A stretch of 7,986 nucleotides of DNA. Origin: Anaerolineaceae bacterium (GTDB lineage: Bacteria; Chloroflexota; Anaerolineae; Anaerolineales; Anaerolineaceae). The position numbers and the translations under genes were made by a program. The stretch covers positions 1 to 7,986 of the forward strand of contig JAQTMA010000187.1 in assembly GCA_028714615.1 (NCBI GenBank), written 5' to 3'. The notes under the pieces are model-generated. The model searched no databases and had not been told where the DNA came from. It saw nothing but the letters and a program-made list of their open reading frames with translations. Positions 1 through 3,723 of the stretch are shown here, piece by piece. The first letter of the stretch is position 1. The number at the start of each line of letters is the position of its first letter.

Positions 1-1
1 A

Positions 2-355
2 GCCGAGCCCGTTCTTTTCGACAGAATCGACGACGCATACAATTGTTGTGCGTATAAACCCAGGCGGGAGGCTATCGTCGAAGCGTACCGCGAGAAAACT
101 ATCGCTAAGATTCTCGCCGAACAGTATTTTATCCTTCCGCTCTATCTGTACGACCATAGCGCCATAACCATGAGCGCCAGTCCGTTTTCCTGCCCTTGGG
201 ATAGCGGCCAGGTTGGCTTCATCTATTGCACCAGGGGTAGATTCCAACAGGGAGGTTATCACGGTGGGGCAACTGTGGAAGATAGCGGTCATCCAACTTC
301 TATACGAAGTGGGGACCGGCCGCGACCGTTGGGAACTTGTCAGTCGGCTTATTAA
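2..355 (+). CDS. Phage protein with DHS-I/ITxS...FSCPWDSGQVGFIY block, 5' partial, tail possibly altered
   Basis: The reading frame is open from the window edge (first full codon at base 2) to a TAA at 353-355, giving 117 visible residues. The start lies outside the window. Residues about 50-76 contain LPLYLYDHSAITMS and then FSCPWDSGQVGFIY. From memory, this block is typical of a widespread phage protein family of unknown function that often carries it as YDHSGIT...FSCPWDSGQVGFI. In the members I recall, about 50-100 further residues follow, rich in Lys/Glu and ending near a TYDQYL-type motif. Here the frame leaves that pattern right after GFIY and gives a Gly/Arg-rich tail that overlaps the next gene by 92 bases in another frame. 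The tail may therefore come from a frameshift or deletion. I am confident that the first 230 bases are coding, less so that 231-355 is the native C-terminus. Function is unknown. Confidence 0.7.
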   Translation, partial: AEPVLFDRIDDAYNCCAYKPRREAIVEAYREKTIAKILAEQYFILPLYLYDHSAITMSASPFSCPWDSGQVGFIYCTRGRFQQGGYHGGATVEDSGHPTSIRSGDRPRPLGTCQSAY

Positions 356-518
356 CGAAGCCGATGACGCGCAGCAATGCGCGCGGGATTTGGGAATAAT
401 TCCCCAGGAGACGGAACTCGGCCAGCTTACAGAACTTGAGAGGGTCGGCTTGGGCGGTTTGCTGGATGCGGCGGCCTGTGCACCCAAGTCCCTCCTGCGA
501 ACATTGGGTCCGCAATAA
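264..518 (+). CDS. Hypothetical protein, 84 aa
   Basis: I chose the GTG at 264 because GGAGG at 251-255 lies eight bases upstream. The frame stays open back to a TTG at 213, but that start has no ribosome site. The product begins VGQLWKIAVIQLLYEVG and is mostly Leu/Glu/Ala-rich, as expected for a soluble helical protein. It has no membrane segment and no motif that I recognise. Its first 92 bases overlap the end of the preceding gene in a different frame. An overlap that long is unusual and suggests that one of the two ends is not ancestral. The next small gene begins 39 bases downstream in the same frame. Function cannot be assigned. Confidence 0.6.
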   Translation: MGQLWKIAVIQLLYEVGTGRDRWELVSRLINEADDAQQCARDLGIIPQETELGQLTELERVGLGGLLDAAACAPKSLLRTLGPQ

Positions 519-557
519 ATTGGAGTAATTAAACAAGCAGCTCTGCTAACAAGGGAT

Positions 558-674
558 ATGGCGGCGGCTCAGACGGAAGGCTGCAAGAATTGCACTCGCC
601 AAGCGGACGGGTTATTGCGGGAAAAAGGGATGGGCCTACAAAAGCTGTATAACCCTGAATTCAAGATCAACTGA
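558..674 (+). CDS. Small hypothetical protein, 38 aa, with a CxxC pair
   Basis: The short frame opens at ATG 558 and closes with TGA at 672-674. That TGA directly joins the GAGG ribosome site of the next gene (TGAGGAACCTATG), the spacing expected of coupled phage genes. AAGGG at 551-555 could be its own ribosome site, although its two-base spacing is tight. The product has a CKNC pair near residue 9, a charged middle (LLREKG) and an NPEFKIN end. A single CxxC could bind metal only by dimerising or with other ligands, so this is not evidence of a zinc finger. No family is recognised. It fills what would otherwise be a 163-base gap in a very compact region, which is the main reason for calling it. 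Confidence 0.45.
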   Translation: MAAAQTEGCKNCTRQADGLLREKGMGLQKLYNPEFKIN

Positions 675-681
675 GGAACCT

Positions 682-996
682 ATGACAACCTACGACAACA
701 TCATCGAATTGATAAAGGCCGGGAGCCCCGAGGCCAAAGACCTGATACGCCAGGCCATCCTACGGGAGCACCTCATGAAAGCGGATCGCTACCGTCTCCT
801 ATTGGCTAAAATCCAGGAGGCTTACAACATTGGCAGGTGCGTTGAAGGCGGAGGGGTGGACGTGACCGCCGCCATGCTGTCAAGTGTAAGGGGTTATAGG
901 ACGGTACAAGTAGTCTTGGGTATTAGTGACCTTTCCGACGAACCCGTGGGCCTATCTCAGGCCCTTGATTCCGAATTGGAAGAGAAAAGAGTGTAA
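682..996 (+). CDS. Hypothetical protein, 104 aa
   Basis: The ATG at 682 is preceded by GAGG at 674-677 with a five-base spacer, and the frame ends at TAA 994-996. The N-terminal half is amphipathic and helical (IIELIKAGSPEAKDLIRQ, then a KADRYRLLLAKIQEAY stretch). It is followed by a Gly/Val segment and an acidic end (ALDSELEEKRV). No signal peptide, membrane span or catalytic motif is visible. It lies in the plus-strand run with a 7-base gap before and a 12-base gap after. Coding status is well supported by length, spacing and ribosome site. I do not recognise the function. Confidence 0.75.
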   Translation: MTTYDNIIELIKAGSPEAKDLIRQAILREHLMKADRYRLLLAKIQEAYNIGRCVEGGGVDVTAAMLSSVRGYRTVQVVLGISDLSDEPVGLSQALDSELEEKRV

Positions 997-1008
997 TAGG
1001 ATACAACC

Positions 1009-1215
1009 ATGAATATTACTGGAAATAATTTACAGTTGGTTAGGGATGCGCTTGATTTGGCAGATAAAGAGCTTCACAATAAGATATTCACATGTCCGGA
1101 TGTGTTTTATTATGCTGCCGACATTGACGATATTGAAGCGGATCGGCTTAAACTTAAACGGTTGCTTTCCCGTGTTGATAAAGCCATAGCTAAGGAAAAC
1201 AAAGACCATGAATAA
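1009..1215 (+). CDS. Small AT-rich hypothetical protein, 68 aa
   Basis: The ATG at 1009 has AGGA at 998-1001 upstream with a seven-base spacer. The product is almost wholly alpha-helical in appearance: a NLQLVRDALDLADKELHNKI helix, a short TCPDVFYYAADIDD turn, then an EADRLKLKRLLSRVDKAIAKE helix, suggesting a two-helix hairpin or small coiled coil. I recall similar short phage proteins with an N-L-x-L-V...ALDLA...H-N-x-I-x-T-C-P-D-V pattern, but no known function. By my count 78 of 207 bases are G or C, about 38%. That is clearly lower than most of the window and points to a separate origin. The last eight bases overlap the next gene. Confidence 0.75.
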   Translation: MNITGNNLQLVRDALDLADKELHNKIFTCPDVFYYAADIDDIEADRLKLKRLLSRVDKAIAKENKDHE

Positions 1216-1390
1216 TTCTTGGACTCTCGCCCGGCTTGCCTTCGGGCATGCCTATCTCGTTACAGGTGCCGCCAGCATGGCGGCAGTCTTCCGCAACCCC
1301 AACAAGGCGGCGGCCATATCAACCCAACTCGGGCAGGCAGGCATTCGGCATTCGCTGAATGGATGCTGCATTGCCATTTTACTACAGTAG
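1208..1390 (+). CDS. Small hypothetical protein, 60 aa
   Basis: The ATG at 1208 lies inside the end of the previous gene, an eight-base overlap that allows coupled translation. The best ribosome site, AAGGA, is about eleven bases upstream and therefore weak. The frame ends with TAG at 1388-1390, which forms part of the TAGGAG site of the next gene. The product reads as a small Ala/Leu-rich domain: LARLAFGHAYLVTGAASMAAVF, a FRNPNKAAAISTQL segment, and a CCIAILL end. Hydrophobicity is moderate, not a clear membrane span. An alternative frame beginning at TTG 1219 overlaps it but is Arg/Cys-rich and has no ribosome site, so this frame is preferred. Function unknown. Confidence 0.55.
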   Translation: MNNSWTLARLAFGHAYLVTGAASMAAVFRNPNKAAAISTQLGQAGIRHSLNGCCIAILLQ

Positions 1391-1400
1391 GAGAAACAAA

Positions 1401-1703
1401 ATGTTAAGACAAGGCGATGTGTTTTTAATCTCAGTCGGCGCCAATCCCGTTACGGAAAAAGCGCCATTGGAAAATGGCCGAATCATTCTGGCGCACGGCG
1501 AAGTCACGGGCCATGCCCATGCAATCGCGGACGCTCGGAAAGCGATCAAATTCGAGGCAGCGGGACAGACTTTTCTGGAAGTATTGGAGTCTGTCGAACT
1601 CGTTCACGAGGAGCACGCCGAAGTGCGGATTCCGCCTGGTATCTACCGGGTGCTGATACAAACCGAATATACACCGGAGGAACTTAGAAATGTCCAAGAC
1701 TAA
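1401..1703 (+). CDS. His-rich RQGD/HEEH protein, partner of the DUF6745 gene, 100 aa
   Basis: The ATG at 1401 is chosen over an in-frame ATG at 1359 because AGGAG at 1389-1393 lies seven bases before it and because the family, as I recall it, starts at the LRQGD motif. Conserved blocks are RQGDV at residues 3-7, AHGEVTGHAHAI at 31-42, HEEHAEVRIPPG at 69-80 and QTEYTPEE at 87-94. I remember this pattern from unnamed proteins in phages, actinobacteria and cyanobacteria. The predicted structure is a short beta-rich domain. The repeated histidines (H32, H38, H40, H69, H72) would suit a metal site like that of a cupin, but this is inference. The gene overlaps the downstream DUF6745 gene by 14 bases. 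I recall the two families as neighbours elsewhere, which suggests they work together. Confidence 0.85.
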   Translation: MLRQGDVFLISVGANPVTEKAPLENGRIILAHGEVTGHAHAIADARKAIKFEAAGQTFLEVLESVELVHEEHAEVRIPPGIYRVLIQTEYTPEELRNVQD

Positions 1704-2859
1704 AATCGTTCGCCGCCCGAATCGGTTGGAAGGCCCGCTTACGCCGGATGAAGAACTTCGTTTGAAGGCTCATACGGATTTGTGGATCGCCAGAATTTTG
1801 CGGACGGACCCAATTGAGCCCGACAAAATCATCCCAGCGATCTATCGGCTTTATGAAGTCGCCGGACTAAAGCGCCCCCAAGTTGTGATTGTACCATCGC
1901 CCATGGTGATGGCCTTCGCAGGTGGCGCATCAGCCTGGATTTGGTATTGCCGAAAGCATGGGCTATCGCCAACCACCGAGACCGCCACCAGGGCCACCGT
2001 CGAGACCGCCACCAGGGCCGCCACCGATGCCGCCACCTGGGCCGCCACCTGGGCCGCCACCGATGCCGCCACTAGGGACGCCACTCAGGGCGCCGCCAAC
2101 GGAGTTACATCTGCCCTTGTCGGGTCAGCAGGGCTAGACTGCGCCAAGCGATTTACGGAAGTATATCAAGGTGGAAACTTGTGGGGGCATTACGATTCAG
2201 TTCTGACTGCGTTTCGCGATGTGCTGGGCCTTCGATTACCGGAATATGAAAAATATGAAGCGTGGGAAGCCTGTGCGATCCATGGCGGGTTTAGATGGAT
2301 GCACGAGGAATTTTGCATCGTCTCGGATTTTCCGGTTCATATAAAGCAGGATGCGAGTCATAGGCCGCATTGTGACGATGGACCTTCCCATTTATGGCGG
2401 GATGGCTGGTCGTTATGGTATATTCATGGGGTAGCAGTGACGGAACAGATTGTCATGCATCCGGAAGCGTTGACAGTAGCCCAAATTCAAGAAGAGCAAA
2501 ATGCGGAAGTCCGGCGGGTTATGCTGGATCGTTTTGGAATCCAGCGGTTTATGCGGGAATCCGGGGCGAAAACAGTTTGCGAATATCCAGAAAGCCACCC
2601 GCTGAAAGGCTTAAGAACCGCCCGTCTCCTTCGCATGGATTTGCCGGATGATGAGCCCATCCTCATGCTGGATATGCTCAATTCCACGCCGGAACCAGAC
2701 GGCGCATCAAAGCGGTATATGATCCGAATCGACCCCAATGCCTACGGCGGCAGAGCGGCCGAAGATTGCCTCGCGGCCATGGCCAGCACCTATCGGCTGC
2801 CCGATGGAAGCCTGGCGATTGCAACGCCGGAAGAATATAAGCCGACCCAGGAGACCTAG
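1690..2859 (+). CDS. DUF6745 domain protein with Ala-Thr tetrad repeats, 389 aa
   Basis: The ATG at 1690 has GGAGG at 1676-1680, nine bases upstream, inside the preceding gene. The N-terminal 95 residues include the segment RPQVVIVPSPMVMAFAGGAS. Residues about 98-137 are a run of four-residue units of the type A-T-x-x (ATRA, ATDA, ATWA), and residues 160-385 are globular. The later part carries WMHEEFCIVSDFPVHI (about 203-218), CDDGPSHLWRDGWSLWYIHG (228-247), AEVRRVMLDRFGIQRFMRESG (272-292) and LNSTPEPDG (330-338). These match what I remember of DUF6745 proteins, which commonly carry such a tetrad repeat before the domain. The function is unknown and I see no catalytic triad or membrane span. 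Translation is probably coupled to the His-rich gene upstream. Domain identity is fairly sure; the role is not. Confidence 0.88.
   Translation: MSKTKIVRRPNRLEGPLTPDEELRLKAHTDLWIARILRTDPIEPDKIIPAIYRLYEVAGLKRPQVVIVPSPMVMAFAGGASAWIWYCRKHGLSPTTETATRATVETATRAATDAATWAATWAATDAATRDATQGAANGVTSALVGSAGLDCAKRFTEVYQGGNLWGHYDSVLTAFRDVLGLRLPEYEKYEAWEACAIHGGFRWMHEEFCIVSDFPVHIKQDASHRPHCDDGPSHLWRDGWSLWYIHGVAVTEQIVMHPEALTVAQIQEEQNAEVRRVMLDRFGIQRFMRESGAKTVCEYPESHPLKGLRTARLLRMDLPDDEPILMLDMLNSTPEPDGASKRYMIRIDPNAYGGRAAEDCLAAMASTYRLPDGSLAIATPEEYKPTQET
1975..2100. repeat. 12-base tandem repeat encoding A-T-x-x tetrads
   Basis: Within the DUF6745 gene, units built on GCC-ACC-(A/T)GG-GCC recur about every 12 bases, exactly in phase with the codons. 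They encode about ten tetrads in which Ala-Thr is fixed and the other two positions vary among R, W, D, A, E, V and Q. The array is imperfect, with the purest copies at about 2029-2076. All three forward frames stay open across it, which explains the Pro-Gly-rich and Ala-Val-rich frames seen in other phases. The array could grow or shrink by slippage in steps of four residues. Confidence 0.85.
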
Positions 2860-2860
2860 A

Positions 2861-2995
2861 ATGGAACCTTTAGCCACGCTGCTTATATTTTTCTGCTGGG
2901 TTGTGCCCAGCTTTTTAGTGGTTTATTTTTCGGAGAAACAGAAATGCAAAACATCTGGGGTGAACAAACAACTAAAGAAGCCGCGCGACAATTAG
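2861..2995 (+). CDS. Small single-pass membrane protein, 44 aa
   Basis: The ATG at 2861 lies one base after the DUF6745 stop and has AGGAG at 2849-2853 with a seven-base spacer, one of the best ribosome sites in the arm. Residues 4-23 (LATLLIFFCWVVPSFLVVYF) form an uninterrupted hydrophobic segment long enough to cross the inner membrane. The remainder is strongly basic (KQKCK, then KQLKKPRDN), so by the positive-inside rule the C-terminus should be cytoplasmic. The last 52 bases overlap the next gene in a different frame. The frame is also open upstream, but that part lies inside the DUF6745 gene and is a shadow. No family is recognised. Either an anchor for a neighbouring product or a small phage membrane effector would fit; both are speculation. 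Confidence 0.6.
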   Translation: MEPLATLLIFFCWVVPSFLVVYFSEKQKCKTSGVNKQLKKPRDN

Positions 2996-3237
2996 GACTT
3001 GACGAGAGCTACACGATTGTGATGATGTCAATGGAGATTGAATATGTTGAAGATGCCAGATCAGTAATTGACGAATTTGAAGAGGATGGTTTTTGCTGTG
3101 CAAAAGATGTGGTGGAAGCCATCGAAGACCGCATAATTAGTGTTCAATTGCCAAAAGGTCTGGTATTAGTTGGAATGGCGCCTCGTGGAGAGGCTGCGCC
3201 ACGTACCTATGGGATAATAAATTTACGGTCTGCTTAA
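2944..3237 (+). CDS. Hypothetical acidic protein, 97 aa, last gene of the left arm
   Basis: The ATG at 2944 has GGAG about eight bases upstream, inside the membrane-peptide gene, and the frame ends at TAA 3235-3237, just before the terminator hairpin. The product has an acidic helical centre (EIEYVEDARSVIDEFEEDGF), a CC pair, a second helix (AKDVVEAIEDRI) and a beta-like end (GLVLVGMAPRG, YGIINL). I recognise no motif. By my count 128 of 294 bases are G or C, about 44%, lower than the DNA to its right. In-frame ATGs at 3022-3031 are possible later starts but lack a comparable ribosome site. Position and terminator support it as the last gene of the plus-strand transcript. Confidence 0.72.
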   Translation: MQNIWGEQTTKEAARQLGLDESYTIVMMSMEIEYVEDARSVIDEFEEDGFCCAKDVVEAIEDRIISVQLPKGLVLVGMAPRGEAAPRTYGIINLRSA

Positions 3238-3240
3238 CAG

Positions 3241-3265
3241 AAAGGGCGCCCGAAAGCGCCCTTTT
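3241..3265. terminator. Bidirectional rho-independent terminator
   Basis: AAAGGGCGC (3241-3249) and GCGCCCTTT (3256-3264) are perfect complements around a six-base CCGAAA loop, giving a 9-bp GC-rich stem followed by a short T run (to 3265). On the minus strand the stem is followed by TTTCTGTT. It sits between a plus-strand gene ending at 3237 and a minus-strand gene ending at 3274, so it can stop transcripts from both sides. Confidence 0.9.
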
Positions 3266-3273
3266 CCGATTGG

Positions 3274-3642
3274 TCAAGCCGCGATGGCGAAGTCTTCCAG
3301 CGCCCGGCCTTCCTCGTCGATGGCCTTGCGCAGCCACTTCGGCTTAACCCCCCGGCCCGTCCAGACTAAATTAGCATCGCCAGGATGGCGGTACTTGACC
3401 GGAACCTTGGTGCCGGCGGTGGAGGACGAACGGCGGGGTTTCTTTTCCACCTCGCCTGCGCTGGACAAGGTAACTTCCAGGCCAACGCTGGCCGCCAAGG
3501 CTTTGATCTTCTCGACAATCTCGCCGCGCTGGGCGGTCTGCTTTTCCTTCAATACCTCGGCGGCGGTAGCGGCCAGTGCGGCAACTTCTTCCAGGGACAA
3601 CTCGTGCAGTTGCAGTTTTTCACTTTCGCTGATTGCGACCAT
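3274..3642 (-). CDS. H-NS-like DNA-binding protein, 122 aa
   Basis: The start is placed at ATG 3642, seven bases after GGAG (3653-3650). A GTG two codons earlier (3648) would leave only one base of spacing. Residues 1-55 are helical and Glu/Leu/Ala-rich (SEKLQLHELSLEEVAALAAT...), as in the dimerising part of H-NS. Residues 62-80 are a linker, and residues 80-106 hold the C-terminal DNA-binding domain KYRHPGDANLVWTGRGVKPKW. H-NS proteins bind the minor groove of AT-rich DNA and silence horizontally acquired genes. In the core loop, usually R/Q-G-R, the third position here is Val (RGV). The length is near that of typical H-NS proteins (130-140). It has a probable promoter of its own and converges with the left arm. 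Phages carry such proteins to silence their own genes or to modify host silencing; which applies here cannot be seen. Confidence 0.85.
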   Translation of the reverse strand: MVAISESEKLQLHELSLEEVAALAATAAEVLKEKQTAQRGEIVEKIKALAASVGLEVTLSSAGEVEKKPRRSSSTAGTKVPVKYRHPGDANLVWTGRGVKPKWLRKAIDEEGRALEDFAIAA

Positions 3643-3693
3643 AGTCACGCTCCATAAACGTTAAGGTTTCATAAATACAATGTGGCGGAAGTA

Positions 3694-3723
3694 ATCCTAA
3701 GCCCAGTCTTGAAGTATTGTCAA
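3694..3723 (-). promoter_or_regulatory. Probable sigma70-type promoter of the H-NS-like gene
   Basis: Read on the minus strand, TTGACA (3723-3718, full match to the -35 consensus) is followed after 18 bases by TAGGAT (3699-3694, four of six for the -10). The start codon lies about 50 bases further on. The -35 box contains the TGA stop of the primase-helicase gene, so the promoter is packed into the end of that gene. Confidence 0.55.

Noticed and set aside
1219..1407. Alternative frame rich in Arg and Cys between the AT-rich gene and the His-rich gene
   Set aside because: It starts with TTG without a ribosome site and ends inside the His-rich gene. The frame starting at ATG 1208 has better boundaries.
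1975..2136. CRISPR array or iteron-type replication origin based on short repeats at 1975-2100 and 7062-7136
   Set aside because: The unit lengths (12 and 15 bases) are multiples of three, in frame inside genes, with no spacers. The second array lies in the 235-residue gene. Both are protein-level repeats.
1922..2137. Collagen-like Pro-Gly-rich frame (PPGPPPMPPPG type)
   Set aside because: It is a different phase of the 12-base repeat inside the DUF6745 gene. The repeat keeps every forward phase open, so openness is not evidence of coding.
3284..3664. 126-residue plus-strand frame over the H-NS-like gene
   Set aside because: It is antisense to a gene with a recognisable H-NS DNA-binding domain. 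Its Ser/Ala-rich composition is that of a shadow frame.
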